Assembly: GCA_036403235.1 (NCBI GenBank)
Contig: DASWRI010000052.1
Span: forward strand, 84,591 to 148,590
Origin: JBGTFE01 sp036403235
GTDB lineage: Bacteria > Acidobacteriota > Blastocatellia > Pyrinomonadales > Pyrinomonadaceae
Direction: 5' to 3'
Length of the DNA stretch: 64,000 nt
Each line of letters opens with the position of its first letter. Position 1 is the first letter of the stretch. Shown here one piece after another: positions 1 to 11,290 of this stretch. The notes under the pieces were generated by a model. The model was not told the DNA's origin. It made no database searches and worked only from the letters and a program-made list of their open reading frames with translations. The position numbers were made by a program, and so were the translations under genes.

Positions 1-799
1 AAATGGCGGCGAAGACGATTAATTTCCTTGCGGATAGTTTTTCGTTCGCCAAAATTTTTCTTGATGAAACATCCGTTCGCCAGAAAGCAAAAACATCCGC
101 AAAAATCATCGTCAAATTCCAAAACCAGACGATGCTGTTGTAATTTTTGGCGATTAACAAGCTCAAAATAACAACGTGCATCACAACCGCCAAACAAACC
201 GCCAAATTTCTTGTTCTGCGAAAGAGCAAACCGCAGCCGATGAGAAATTCCGTCAAAGGAATCGCAGCGCCCAAAAATCCGAAAGGCAGCTGAATCGAAG
301 GAAAAAGATTTTCGAGCGGAACCAATAAAGACGGCAGTATATCGTGAGAAAAGTTGAAATTCATTTTCTGGATGCCGCTCCAGACGTAAATTCCGGCGAG
401 AACGATTTGCGCCAAACCGATTGTTCGATTGCCTGCCGATTGGTCTTCATTTTCCCAATCGTGCCAAAAATAGACGGTAAAAATCAGCAGATACTCATAA
501 GCCCACGGCTGCATATGAATCTGGTCGAAAAAACTCAGCAGGAGAAGCGACAAAACGGCGGCCGCCAAAAAAATCTTTGGTCGGCGCGAAAAAATCGTCA
601 GAATCAACGAAACAACCAGAATCGAACTAAACAGCCATTCAAAACCGGCTGCAAAATTTTCGGGCAGAGCAAAAAGAAGCGGCGCGCGCGGAAACGTGCG
701 CGAGACAGGAAACCACAATTCGTGCGAAAAGACGATGCCGAGAAGCAGTCCGGAGCAAATCGCGACCAATAAAAGTTTGAGCCGATTAAATTTTTGCAG
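1..799 (-). CDS. DoxX/HTTM-like integral membrane protein, 3' end outside window
   Basis: An open frame on the - strand runs from about 799 to base 1 without a stop, so the C-terminus lies beyond the window. The translation is strongly hydrophobic with several membrane helices, for example LLVAICSGLLLGIVFS near the N-terminus and LAVCLAVVMHVVILSLLIA later. It contains the stretch DQIHMQPWAYEYLLIFTVYF followed by GIYVWSGIQKM, which resembles DoxX/HTTM-type membrane proteins (family recognition from memory). There is no ATG near the expected start. The frame could begin at CTG 797-799, just after the stop of the upstream ankyrin gene, or at TTG 767-769, so the start is unresolved. The near-zero gap suggests co-transcription and translational coupling with the ankyrin gene. 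Function unknown. Confidence 0.6.
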   Translation of the reverse strand, partial: MQKFNRLKLLLVAICSGLLLGIVFSHELWFPVSRTFPRAPLLFALPENFAAGFEWLFSSILVVSLILTIFSRRPKIFLAAAVLSLLLLSFFDQIHMQPWAYEYLLIFTVYFWHDWENEDQSAGNRTIGLAQIVLAGIYVWSGIQKMNFNFSHDILPSLLVPLENLFPSIQLPFGFLGAAIPLTEFLIGCGLLFRRTRNLAVCLAVVMHVVILSLLIAKNYNSIVWFWNLTMIFADVFAFWRTDVSSRKILANEKLSARKLIVFAAI

Positions 800-801
800 A
801 G

Positions 802-2625
802 TTAATCTTTTGCTCCCGCCGCTTCGAGGAGTTTGATAACTTCTTCATATTGGCTTTTGTCCTTGGCGTACTGCATTTTTTCTTTAGCGGCTTTTATGGC
901 TCGCCCGCCTTGTTCGCCCTTAACATCCGCTCCCGCTTCGATTAGTAATTTAACCGCTCCGGTTCGTCCGCCTTTTGCCGCGCCGATGAGCGGCGTGTCT
1001 TTGTTTTGAAAGGTTAAATTGACATCGGCTTTATTGGCGAGCAGGAGTTTTACAATATCTTCGGAAGCGTATTGAAGATTATCGCGATACCCGCAATCTG
1101 GCGATTTCCAACGATAAATACAGTAAAGCGGCTCGTGCCAAACGGCGGCGGCGAGTGCCGTGCCGAAACTTTCATAGCTCGTTCCGTTGGTCGTCAGATT
1201 CGGGTCGGCGCCGGATTTCAGCAGCAAATCAACAATTTCAATGTCGGGTTTTCCAAATATTCCCTGAACGGCAAACACCAAAGCCGTCCTGCCGAATTTG
1301 TCCTGAGCATTTACCGCCGCGCCTTTTTTCAAAAGCATTTTGACAACGGAAATGTTTCCCGACTCGACCGCCGCCATCAACGGCGTAATGCCGCTTTCTC
1401 CCGCCGCATTAACGTCGGCTCCGGCTTCAATCAATAAATTCAGCAGTTCCGCGTAGTTCGGCGTGTTATTCCATGAGAGCAGGCTGAGAGCGGTATCGCC
1501 GCTTTTGCATTTCAGATTTACGTCGGCTTTGTAGGAAAGCAGCAGTTTGACAAAATCAATCTGCCCGTATTTGGCCGAATACATCAAAGGAGAATTACAA
1601 TCATAATTGGTTTCGTTAGTTGTATTTGGATTAGCTCCCGATTTCAGTAGAAGTTTGATTATCTCACCCTTCCAATCGTCAATTTCCGGGTAATACGCAG
1701 AATCGAACATCTCCGCCAGGACGGTCGAACCGCTTTTGTTTTTGGCATTGACGGGCACGCCGCGGTCAATCAGTTTTTTGACGAGCTCGACGCTGTTGCG
1801 TCTTAACGCCACCGTCAGCAATGTTTGTCCCTGCGAATTGACCGCGTCGAGACTCGCGCCCGCTTTTATCAGCGTGTCGATATATTCGTTGAAAGATTTG
1901 ACGCGCTGTTCATACGGAATATTATCGTCGGTCTTTATCGGATTGAGACTGCCGATGTAATAGGCGAGAACATTGCGAATTTTGGAATTCTCTTTGCGCA
2001 AATTGACTTTGGCGGCGAGAAATTCGTTCATCGTTTCGATATCGGCATTATCGGCGGCGTAGAGCATTGCCGGAACGCCGTTCGGACGCGGAACGCCGCG
2101 CAAATCGTCGGTCGATATATTCGGGTCAATTCCCGATTTCAAAAATCTGCGCACCTTCGCCGCATCGCCCGCCAGCACCGCCGAAAAGAAATCACGCTTT
2201 GTCTGTTCGTTTCCGAGAATCTTTCTTTCAGCCTTATTTTGCGGAATTTTCAAGAGCTCGACCGTTAATTTTTCTCTATAACCGTAATTTGTCCATTCGC
2301 CATCGTAAAAAGTTGCTCTCACAAGTCCGAATAAATCAAACGGATAATAACCCGGCTTTGAGATTTTGAATGTGGAAAACGCGGGCAGCCGCATCATATA
2401 TTCAAAAACCGCAGCGCCCTTTTCGTCGGTTTGTTTAGTGTTTCGCTGCATTAAATCCGGGTGGACTGCGTCAACTCTGGCATCGGCGATTGGCTTTTGG
2501 TTTGAATCAACCGTTTCCAGATAAAGATAAACGGGCATCGCCTGCGCATTTGTGCTGACAGAAAACAGAAAAACAAAGGACAAAACACAAAGACCGGCAA
2601 AAACGAAGCGCTGAACTTTCAACAT
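802..2625 (-). CDS. secreted ankyrin-repeat protein
   Basis: 607 residues from the ATG at 2625, chosen because GGGAGG lies 8 nt upstream; an in-frame ATG at 2670 would add 15 residues ahead of a normal signal peptide. Residues 1 to about 28 form a signal peptide ending near STNAQA, so the protein is exported. A short domain of about 110 residues follows (starts VYLYLETVDSNQKPIADARV), resembling carboxypeptidase-regulatory or Ig-like folds. From about residue 135 to the end there are roughly ten ankyrin repeats, with classic cores such as GITPLMAAVESGNISVVKML and FGRTALVFAV. Ankyrin repeats bind proteins; the partner cannot be deduced. The gene sits between thiC and a membrane-protein gene on the same strand, and its stop lies 2 nt from the likely start of the latter. 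Confidence 0.85.
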   Translation of the reverse strand: MLKVQRFVFAGLCVLSFVFLFSVSTNAQAMPVYLYLETVDSNQKPIADARVDAVHPDLMQRNTKQTDEKGAAVFEYMMRLPAFSTFKISKPGYYPFDLFGLVRATFYDGEWTNYGYREKLTVELLKIPQNKAERKILGNEQTKRDFFSAVLAGDAAKVRRFLKSGIDPNISTDDLRGVPRPNGVPAMLYAADNADIETMNEFLAAKVNLRKENSKIRNVLAYYIGSLNPIKTDDNIPYEQRVKSFNEYIDTLIKAGASLDAVNSQGQTLLTVALRRNSVELVKKLIDRGVPVNAKNKSGSTVLAEMFDSAYYPEIDDWKGEIIKLLLKSGANPNTTNETNYDCNSPLMYSAKYGQIDFVKLLLSYKADVNLKCKSGDTALSLLSWNNTPNYAELLNLLIEAGADVNAAGESGITPLMAAVESGNISVVKMLLKKGAAVNAQDKFGRTALVFAVQGIFGKPDIEIVDLLLKSGADPNLTTNGTSYESFGTALAAAVWHEPLYCIYRWKSPDCGYRDNLQYASEDIVKLLLANKADVNLTFQNKDTPLIGAAKGGRTGAVKLLIEAGADVKGEQGGRAIKAAKEKMQYAKDKSQYEEVIKLLEAAGAKD

Positions 2626-2714
2626 TACGAAATCCTCCCAAACAAAAAAGCACCGGCAATAAAAAATCATTTCCGATGCTTCTCTAAATTTTTCATAGAA
2701 TTAACTCGTTAATT

Positions 2715-4688
<1,974 letters not shown>

Positions 4689-4695
4689 TGTTTTT

Positions 4696-4783
4696 CTCCC
4701 TTCGTCGGTATTAGCCGCAGCAGGTTCAAAGGATAATGCCCGTGTCAGGCAAATCTCAGCTATTCGTATAGCTCTCCTGAAAA
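4696..4783 (-). promoter_or_regulatory. TPP riboswitch (THI element) upstream of thiC
   Basis: Read on the - strand, the leader contains the conserved TPP aptamer blocks in the right order: GCTGAGA (after a short GCTAT hairpin), a pyrophosphate-helix half ending in the block CTTTGAACCTG, then GCTAATACCGACGAAGGGAG. These match the universally conserved CUGAGA, CCUUUGAACCUG and UAAUGCCAGCGAAGGGA elements. The 3' GGGAG at 4696-4700 is also the Shine-Dalgarno of thiC, 7 nt from the ATG. Ligand binding would therefore hide the ribosome site (translational control). There is no room for a separate terminator. Confidence 0.93.
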
Positions 4784-4928
4784 TTGCTCATCGAAAGTTT
4801 ATCAATTCAAAGGCGGAAATGCGACTATTGAGTAGATAATGGACAATGAATAATAGAGAATTAAAGGCAGAAAGAATTTATTTTAATTTATCCGTCGCCT
4901 GTTCATTAAATTTTCCATTATTTATCCG

Positions 4929-6128
4929 ATGAGCCGTTTTCTGACTTTAACATCGCTTTTATTGACGGGCCTGGCGTTCGCGTCGGTCATTTGGATTGTC
5001 GTTCCCGCGCCGCACAAATATGTCTGGCTTTATTCGGTGGCGGTCAGCGAATGGAGCTTATGGCTCGGCGCGATTGCTTTGACCGGAATGATTCTGGCTC
5101 TGCTCAATTACGCTTTTTATAAATCGGGTTGGACGACGGCGCTCGCTTTAATCATAGGCGCGATTGCTTTGTTAATTTCTCTTTACCCGATGCTGTCAGC
5201 GTTTCAAGCGGCGCGTGAAAAACACGCTGCGCTTTCATTCACGCAATATTTCAACGGCTTGAGCGGCGGTTGGTCGGGCGTTCAGCCTAAAACTTATGTT
5301 TTCAAATCAAACGGCGAAACTGAATTAAAAATGGATGTTTACGTGCCGCCGGAAAATGTCGCGGGACGCGGCGCGGGCGTCGTCGTCGTTCACGGCGGTT
5401 CGTGGAATGCGGGCGCGCGCGGAGATTTTCCGCAATGGAATTTGTGGCTCGCCGCCAATGGATTTACCGTTTTCGACATCGATTACACGCTCGCGCCGCA
5501 GCCGAATTATAAAACTGCCATCGGCGACGTGAAATGCGCCGTTCTGCAAATAAAAAAACGCGCGGCGGAATTCGGCATTTCGCCCGGCAAAGTCGTTTTG
5601 CTCGGACGCTCTGCCGGAGCGCACCTCGCTTTAATCGCCGCGTATTCGGCCAACGACGCGCAGCTTCCGCCGACCTGTGCGGAAGCTCAAAGCCGGGAAA
5701 ACGATGAATCCGTCCGCGCCGTCGTCTCCTTCTACGCGCCGACCGATTTAACCTGGGCATACGACCATCCGGCCAATCAATTCGTCATTGACGGGCCGCA
5801 GACGATTGCCAATCTGATTGGCGGCAGCCCGCACGAATCCGATGAAATCCGCGCACGATATCTTCTCGCGTCGCCCGTCGAGCGCGTCGATTTTAATTCG
5901 CCGCCGACTTTGCTGATGCACGGCGGGCAGGACCAGCTCGTCAGAGCGGAAAATCTCGATTTGCTCGCCGAAAAGTTAAAACAAGCGGGCGTCCGGCACG
6001 AAACGCTCGTCATTCCTTACGCGCAGCACGGTTTTGATTACAATTTTTACGGCTGGGGCTCGCAAATTGCCAGGCCTCTGATTCTCGACTTTTTGATTAA
6101 TAATACGCTGGATAAAAAATTGAATTAG
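4929..6128 (+). CDS. membrane-anchored alpha/beta hydrolase (HSL/BD-FAE type esterase)
   Basis: 399 residues. Three membrane helices fill residues 6-92, followed by a catalytic domain. The oxyanion motif HGGSW is at 155-159, the nucleophile motif GRSAG places Ser228 as catalytic, and Asp334 (HGGQDQLV) with His366 (QHGFD) complete the triad. This arrangement is that of hormone-sensitive-lipase-like carboxylesterases. The substrate is unknown. The membrane part would place the hydrolase domain at the membrane face. It is divergent from thiC and precedes an ABC-F gene on the same strand with a 60-bp gap. Confidence 0.85.
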   Translation: MSRFLTLTSLLLTGLAFASVIWIVVPAPHKYVWLYSVAVSEWSLWLGAIALTGMILALLNYAFYKSGWTTALALIIGAIALLISLYPMLSAFQAAREKHAALSFTQYFNGLSGGWSGVQPKTYVFKSNGETELKMDVYVPPENVAGRGAGVVVVHGGSWNAGARGDFPQWNLWLAANGFTVFDIDYTLAPQPNYKTAIGDVKCAVLQIKKRAAEFGISPGKVVLLGRSAGAHLALIAAYSANDAQLPPTCAEAQSRENDESVRAVVSFYAPTDLTWAYDHPANQFVIDGPQTIANLIGGSPHESDEIRARYLLASPVERVDFNSPPTLLMHGGQDQLVRAENLDLLAEKLKQAGVRHETLVIPYAQHGFDYNFYGWGSQIARPLILDFLINNTLDKKLN

Positions 6129-6188
6129 CAAAATAGATTTGCTCTCGTCCGTTTACGATTTACGATTGACGAACTACTATTTTACTTT

Positions 6189-8084
6189 ATGAATATTCTC
6201 TCGCTCGAAAATGTCAGCAAAAACTACGGCATCAAGCCGCTTTTTGAAAACGTCACGCTCGGATTTGAAGACACCGACAAAATCGGAATCATCGGCGCGA
6301 ACGGCTCTGGCAAAACGACGCTTTTACGAGTGATTGCCGGAACGGAAACGCCCGACACGGGAAAAGTGACGCGCGCCGGCGGCAAAACTCTCGCGTATCT
6401 CGCGCAAAATCCGCCGGTCGATGAAGAAGCGACCGTTTTGGAGACGATTTTTGCGGCCAGCTCGGGCGTCATGAAATTGATTCGCGATTACGAAACGGCT
6501 TGTCACGATTTGGCGGCGGGCGAAGGCGATGCGAAATTGCTCGAAAAGATTTCAAATTTGCAGCACGAGCTGGAAATTTCGGGCGGTTGGGAAATCGAAA
6601 CGAACGCGCGCAATGTTTTGACGAGGCTCGGCATCGACGACACTTCCGCGCCGATGAAAACGCTTTCGGGCGGCCAAAGAAAACGTGTCGCGCTGGCTCA
6701 CGAATTGATTTTCAAGCCCGACATTTTAATTCTCGACGAACCGACCAATCATCTCGACGCCGACACTATCGAATGGCTCGAAGATTACTTGAAAAGATAT
6801 TCGGGCGCGCTTTTGCTGGTGACGCACGACCGCTATTTTCTCGACCGCGTGACCAATCGCGTCTTTGAAATCGACCGCGGCGCAGTCCAGAGCTTTAACG
6901 GGAATTACGCTTATTATCTGGAGAAAAAGGAAGAGCAGGAAACCTTGCGCGCCGCCGAAGGTCACAAACGCGAACAGCTTATCAAAAAGGAGCTGGCGTG
7001 GCTTCGGACGGGCGCAAAGGCGCGAACGAGAAAGTCGAAGCACCGCATCAACGCCGCTTACGAATTGATGAATCAGCCGAAGGAAAAAGCCAAATCGGCG
7101 ATTGACATTGCCGTCGGCTCAAAGCGGCTCGGCACGAAAATCGTCGAGCTCGAACGCGTTTCAAAATCCTACGGCGAGCGAAAATTGATTGACGATTTCT
7201 CTTACATCGTCAAACGCGACGACCGCATCGGCATCATCGGGCCGAACGGCGCGGGCAAAACCACACTTCTCGAAATTATCAGCGGCCGAATCGCGCCCGA
7301 CACAGGCGAAGTGGAAATCGGCCAGACCGTCCACATCGGTTATTACGACCAGGAAAGCCGCGCGCTCAACGAAGAGCAGCGCGTGATTGATTACATCCGG
7401 GAAGTCGCCGAATACGTGACGACCGACGAAGGCGTTCAAATCACCGCTTCGCAGATGCTCGAAAAATTTCTGTTCGCTCCCGCGGCGCAGTATTCGTTTA
7501 TCGCCAATCTTTCGGGCGGCGAACGGCGCAGGCTTTATCTTCTGCGAATCCTGATGACCGCGCCGAACGTTTTGCTGCTCGACGAGCCGACCAACGATTT
7601 GGACATCCCGACGCTGATTGCGCTCGAAGAATACCTCGACGACTTTGCCGGCGCGCTCATCGTCGTCAGCCACGACCGCTATTTTCTCGACCGCACGATT
7701 GAGAGCGTTTTCAAGTTTGAAGAAAAAGGCGCAATCCGCGAATTCGCGGGCGATTACACGGCTTATCTCGAAATCGTCGAACGCGAATCAGCCGAAAACA
7801 GGGAAACGGAAATTCGCGCGTCGGCGAGGATGGAAACGACAGCGACCGCTGAGAAACCAAAGTCTCTAAAACTCTCGTTCAAAGAAAAACGCGAGCTCGA
7901 CGCGCTCGAAGCCTCGATTCCCGAAATCGAAACGCGCCTCGCGGCGATAGAAAAGGAATTAAACCGGTTCGCCGCCGACGCCTTCAAAGTCAACGACCTT
8001 TACACCGAACAGCAAAAGCTCAGTGCGCAGCTCGAAAACGACACCGAACGCTGGCTTGAGCTCACAGAACGAGCAGATTTGTAG
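6189..8084 (+). CDS. ABC-F family ATPase, Uup-like
   Basis: 631 residues with two ABC ATPase domains and no membrane segments. Walker A motifs are GANGSGKT (36-43) and GPNGAGKT (about 351-358). Signature motifs are LSGGQ and LSGGE, and both Walker B segments read LLDEPTN or similar (ILDEPTNHLD and LLDEPTNDLD). A charged linker lies between the domains, and a coiled coil of about 85 residues ends the protein. Length and C-terminal coiled coil fit the Uup branch of ABC-F proteins, which act on ribosomes or DNA rather than in transport; assignment to Uup instead of another ABC-F branch is an inference. Confidence 0.9.
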   Translation: MNILSLENVSKNYGIKPLFENVTLGFEDTDKIGIIGANGSGKTTLLRVIAGTETPDTGKVTRAGGKTLAYLAQNPPVDEEATVLETIFAASSGVMKLIRDYETACHDLAAGEGDAKLLEKISNLQHELEISGGWEIETNARNVLTRLGIDDTSAPMKTLSGGQRKRVALAHELIFKPDILILDEPTNHLDADTIEWLEDYLKRYSGALLLVTHDRYFLDRVTNRVFEIDRGAVQSFNGNYAYYLEKKEEQETLRAAEGHKREQLIKKELAWLRTGAKARTRKSKHRINAAYELMNQPKEKAKSAIDIAVGSKRLGTKIVELERVSKSYGERKLIDDFSYIVKRDDRIGIIGPNGAGKTTLLEIISGRIAPDTGEVEIGQTVHIGYYDQESRALNEEQRVIDYIREVAEYVTTDEGVQITASQMLEKFLFAPAAQYSFIANLSGGERRRLYLLRILMTAPNVLLLDEPTNDLDIPTLIALEEYLDDFAGALIVVSHDRYFLDRTIESVFKFEEKGAIREFAGDYTAYLEIVERESAENRETEIRASARMETTATAEKPKSLKLSFKEKRELDALEASIPEIETRLAAIEKELNRFAADAFKVNDLYTEQQKLSAQLENDTERWLELTERADL

Positions 8085-8110
8085 TGCTATTGATGCTTAT
8101 TTTAAACAGA

Positions 8111-8338
8111 TTTTGTCATCGAAGATGACCGACAATAAAGCGTAGGGTTAAGCGAAACGAAGTTGAGCGCAACACTGCGAATGTGATAGATAAAATATTG
8201 CCGACGCTGAAAGCGTCGAACAATCAATCCACAGATGTTGCTCGCCTACAGCGAGCGGTTGAATTGTTGATAATCAGCGGAGGGTTGCGCCTGCGGCTTA
8301 ACCCTCCGCTATATTATTTGTCGCCTTCAGCGACAAAA
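8111..8338. repeat. composite palindromic repeat, family R1 (copy 1)
   Basis: A 228-bp element made of nested hairpins. It opens with GTCATCGAAGATGAC and closes with GTCGCCTTCAGCGAC. Just inside are inverted modules: AGCGTAGGGTTAAGCG on the left and GCTTAACCCTCCGCT on the right. Further inside are smaller palindromes, GACGCTGAAAGCGTC and GCTCGCCTACAGCGAGC. A second copy with the same modules lies at 21388-21637. The design resembles REP/BIME elements; no transposase is nearby. Confidence 0.8.
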
Positions 8339-8378
8339 AGCAAAAACACGTCAGGCGAAAGCGTCCGAGCCGACTGCG

Positions 8379-8467
8379 AATTAAAAATTACGAATTACGA
8401 ATTACAAAATTACGAATCGAAGAAAGCATTTTTCTAATTCGTCTTTTGTAATTCGTAATTTTTAATT
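8379..8467. repeat. heptanucleotide inverted repeat (ATTACGA type)
   Basis: The left arm AATTAAAAATTACGAATTAC (8379-8398) and the right arm 8448-8467 are perfect reverse complements over 20 bp, and the heptamer ATTACGA repeats inside. The right arm reaches the stop codon of the GH5 gene. It could act as a transcription end for that gene. Confidence 0.8.
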
Positions 8468-9762
8468 TATTTCCCCGACATCTTTTGCGAAAACGAATTG
8501 ATGATTTGCCACGTGCTTTGGTCGCTCTCGAAGACCGAGTTTAAGCCCTGCTCTTCCATCGGCGGGTCGCCGGTGTAGTCGTCCCCTTTTTTCCAGAAAA
8601 GTTGATTTTTAACCGGGCGCGCTTCGCCGCCGAACGCCCAGAAGTTGACGCCCGCGAGCTTGCCGCCGGTTTTGGCAGAGTCGGCGAGGCGCTCGAATAT
8701 ATGCTTGTAATAACGGTCGCGCAGGCCGGTCGAAGAATAGACGTTGACGGATTCGCCGTTGCGCGGCAGGCCGAATTCTTCGATGACTAGAGGTTTGGCG
8801 AGCTTTTCGGCGACGGCGAGATGCTCGTCGATGTAGTTCCTGGCCCTTTCGACCGCCATCGGATAATCGTCGGCGAGACTGCCGCGCCTGAACCAGTTCC
8901 AGTTTTTCGCCCAGATGTGAATCGTCAGGTAATCGACGTTTTTGTCGGCGTGAATTTCCTCGAAAAGCTTTATGCCTTCCGTCCCGATGCGGCCTTCGTG
9001 ACCGATGCAGACCATGTGATTTTTGTCTTTTTGTTTTATCAGCACGGCCGTCTCGGAAATCCATTTTTTGTATTCGTTTTCGGCTCGCGGGCGCATCGGG
9101 CGCGGCTCGTTAGCGAGCTCCCAGGCCATAATCGTCGGGTCGTCGGTGTATTTTCGCTTATTGAATTTGTTTGTGCGGCCGAGGATATATTCGACTTGTT
9201 TGTCGTAAGCCTGCGTGCACATCCGGCAGCCGTAAAATTTGGCGACCGTGTCGCGCTGCTCGTCCCACGTCAGCTTTCTCGTTTTCAAATCGTCGTCGAT
9301 TTGATTGTTCCAGATTAGATACTGCTGAAAACCGCCGCTCCATTCCCAGTTGTTGCTGAGAAAAATAACGGCCTTCAAATTGCGCTTGCCCATCTCGAAC
9401 AGAAGCAAATCGAGCGATTCGGCGACTTTTTCGTCAAATTTTTCCTGTTCAATCTGCAACGGCGGCGCGGCGCGCTCGACGCCGCTGATTAATCCAGTGC
9501 CTTCCGCGCCCGCCATAATCCGGAGATTCGTGACGCCGTTTGCCTTTAGAAAATCGAGCTCGCGGCGGAGACGCTCGACGCCGCGCTTTTTGTTTTTTTC
9601 CAGACCGAGCAGCGTCCCGTACCAGTAGTTCGTGCCGATAAAATAATAAGGTTTGTCGCCGTCGAAAAACTGCCCGTTTCTGACTTTTACAAACGATGCC
9701 TCAGCAAAAAAGCCGCTTGAAAGCAAAAGGACGAATATGCAGGCGAGCGAAAGCTTGTTCAT
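8467..9762 (-). CDS. secreted glycoside hydrolase family 5, mannanase-like
   Basis: 431 residues with a signal peptide (residues 1-22, ending FFAEA). The mature start, FVKVRNGQFFDGDKPYYFIG, is typical of GH5 subfamily 7 endo-beta-1,4-mannanases. The acid/base Glu is E219 in WELANEP, and the nucleophile lies in VIEEFG (E328/E329). Such enzymes cleave mannan chains outside the cell or in the periplasm. It is the only carbohydrate-active secreted enzyme in this stretch and is transcribed opposite to its neighbours. Mannan specificity is inferred from overall resemblance. Confidence 0.87.
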   Translation of the reverse strand: MNKLSLACIFVLLLSSGFFAEASFVKVRNGQFFDGDKPYYFIGTNYWYGTLLGLEKNKKRGVERLRRELDFLKANGVTNLRIMAGAEGTGLISGVERAAPPLQIEQEKFDEKVAESLDLLLFEMGKRNLKAVIFLSNNWEWSGGFQQYLIWNNQIDDDLKTRKLTWDEQRDTVAKFYGCRMCTQAYDKQVEYILGRTNKFNKRKYTDDPTIMAWELANEPRPMRPRAENEYKKWISETAVLIKQKDKNHMVCIGHEGRIGTEGIKLFEEIHADKNVDYLTIHIWAKNWNWFRRGSLADDYPMAVERARNYIDEHLAVAEKLAKPLVIEEFGLPRNGESVNVYSSTGLRDRYYKHIFERLADSAKTGGKLAGVNFWAFGGEARPVKNQLFWKKGDDYTGDPPMEEQGLNSVFESDQSTWQIINSFSQKMSGK

Positions 9763-9765
9763 AGG

Positions 9766-9832
9766 TTGATAATTGAAAATTGATAAACGTACCTGTCTTT
9801 AATTATCAGTTATCAATTTTCAATTTTCAATT
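9766..9832. repeat. heptanucleotide inverted repeat (TTGATAA/TTGAAAA type)
   Basis: Left arm TTGATAATTGAAAATTGATAA-like at 9766-9786 and right arm TTATCAATTTTCAATT at 9810-9825 are complementary over 16 bp. The element fills the divergent gap between the GH5 gene and the FKBP gene, so it lies in the promoter region of both. Confidence 0.7.
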
Positions 9833-9881
9833 TAAAATCGGCTTGCACATTGCCGCCGCTTAAATGCAAGATATAAACGAT

Positions 9882-10409
9882 ATGAAAAAATCTATTTTTG
9901 CAGTTTTTTTGATTCTTGCCGTCTGCGTTTCCGCATCGTCGGCGCAGGCCAGGAAAAAAAGCACGATACGGCGGACGATGAAACCTGCGCCGAAAACTAC
10001 AATTAAAACTACAACCAAGACCAAAACGACGACCAACAAAAATATGACGCTTTCTTCGGGTTTTAACGAATCGGTAACGACAACTTCGGGTTTGATATAC
10101 ATTGTCACCAAAAAAGGCACGGGCGCGAAACTAAAGGCGGGCGACAAGGTCGTCGTCAATTACACAGGACTTTTGACGAACGGGCAGAAATTTGACAGCT
10201 CGCTCGACCGCGGCGAGCCTTTTTCGTTTAAGCTCGGCGCCGGAATGGTCATCAAAGGCTGGGACGAAGGCCTTCAGCAGCTGCACATCGGCGACCACGC
10301 GACGCTGATTATCCCGCCGTGGATTGGTTACGGCGCGGACGGCGCGGGCGATATCATCCCGCCCAATGCGACGCTCATCTTCATTATCGAAGTCATCGGC
10401 GTCAAATAA
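9882..10409 (+). CDS. FKBP-type peptidyl-prolyl cis-trans isomerase, exported
   Basis: 175 residues from the ATG at 9882, chosen because it gives a clean signal peptide (MKKSIFAVFLILAVCVSASS); an ATG at 9864 would add six residues. A Lys/Thr-rich linker of about 40 residues follows. The C-terminal FKBP domain has the usual blocks: VVVNYTGLLTNGQKFDSS, GMVIKGWDEGL and IPPWIGYG. The enzyme speeds proline isomerisation in exported proteins. The next gene starts 48 bp downstream, across a repeat hairpin. Confidence 0.92.
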   Translation: MKKSIFAVFLILAVCVSASSAQARKKSTIRRTMKPAPKTTIKTTTKTKTTTNKNMTLSSGFNESVTTTSGLIYIVTKKGTGAKLKAGDKVVVNYTGLLTNGQKFDSSLDRGEPFSFKLGAGMVIKGWDEGLQQLHIGDHATLIIPPWIGYGADGAGDIIPPNATLIFIIEVIGVK

Positions 10410-10452
10410 GTGAAACGTGAAAAGTTTAAGAAATTTCTTCACTTTTCACTTG
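10408..10452. repeat. heptanucleotide inverted repeat (GTGAAAA type)
   Basis: AAGTGAAACGTGAAAAG on the left faces CTTCACTTTTCACTT on the right. The FKBP stop codon overlaps the left edge. Confidence 0.65.
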
Positions 10453-10456
10453 ATTT

Positions 10457-11050
10457 ATGGCGATAAATTGCTCGAAATGCGGGCGCAACTATGACGTGAC
10501 GCTGTTTCAGTTCGGACGAACGATAAACTGCGCGTGCGGCGAGCGCGTCGGGTTCGAGCATCGACTGAATCTCCGGAAAGACAAGCAATTAAAGTTTTTT
10601 GCCGACGTCAACGTGGCGCGCGTCGTGCGCTGGCTTCGCGCAATCGGAATCGACACGGTCTGGGAAGACGCGATTTCCGACAAAGATTTGGTCAGGCGCG
10701 CGATTGACGAAAATCGTTTTGTTTTGACGCTCGATAAACGCCTGCCGGACGAGTGGCGCGTCGATAACGTCCTTCTGCTCAAAAGCGAAAATCCGTTCGA
10801 GCAGCTTCGCGAAATCGTCGAACACTTCAAAATCGAAAAACCGCCGGAGTTGTTTACGCGCTGCCTCGTCTGCAATACGCTTTTGCGCGGGGCGAGCAGT
10901 CAAGAAATCTCCGCTGCCGTCCCGCCGCGCGTGCTTGAAGCTCAGGAAAAATTTTATTTTTGCCCCGTTTGCCGCAAAGTCTACTGGCAAGGCTCGCACA
11001 CCGAACGAATGCGCGACGCCATCGAAAAACTCTTCAGAACTGAAAGCTGA
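10457..11050 (+). CDS. Mut7-C RNase domain protein with N-terminal zinc ribbon
   Basis: 197 residues. An N-terminal zinc ribbon uses C5, C8, C25 and C27. It is followed by a Mut7-C PIN-like RNase domain (LKFFADVNVARVVRWLRAIG), with the acidic residues LTLDKRLPDEW. The C-terminal ribbon is typical of the family: RCLVCNTLL, FYFCPVCRKVYWQGSH. The family is named after the 3'-5' exonuclease Mut7; the bacterial proteins are largely uncharacterised. The final codons and the stop (CTGAAAGCTGA) lie inside a heptamer repeat. Confidence 0.87.
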   Translation: MAINCSKCGRNYDVTLFQFGRTINCACGERVGFEHRLNLRKDKQLKFFADVNVARVVRWLRAIGIDTVWEDAISDKDLVRRAIDENRFVLTLDKRLPDEWRVDNVLLLKSENPFEQLREIVEHFKIEKPPELFTRCLVCNTLLRGASSQEISAAVPPRVLEAQEKFYFCPVCRKVYWQGSHTERMRDAIEKLFRTES

Positions 11051-11088
11051 AAACTGGTAACCGATTTTCAGCTCTCTGTTTTCAGTTC
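11037..11088. repeat. heptanucleotide inverted repeat (CTGAAAA type)
   Basis: GAACTGAAAGCTGAAAACTG at the left faces a segment ending TTTTCAGTTCC at the right. The left arm encodes the last residues and stop codon of the Mut7-C gene. Confidence 0.7.
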
Positions 11089-11290
11089 CTTTGTTTGCTC
11101 GCCGACATAATAAAATCCACTTTAAGCTTAAAATCAAATTATAGATGGCATTAGTCTTGCATTAACTGATGACACAAAGTTTGTTTGAACGAAATTCCTA
11201 CATACTGACCTTCTTATATTCGGCTGGGAAGACAGGGTATGTCTGAAAATAAAGACAATTTCTAGTTAAAATTTTAAGGAGATTTGAAAA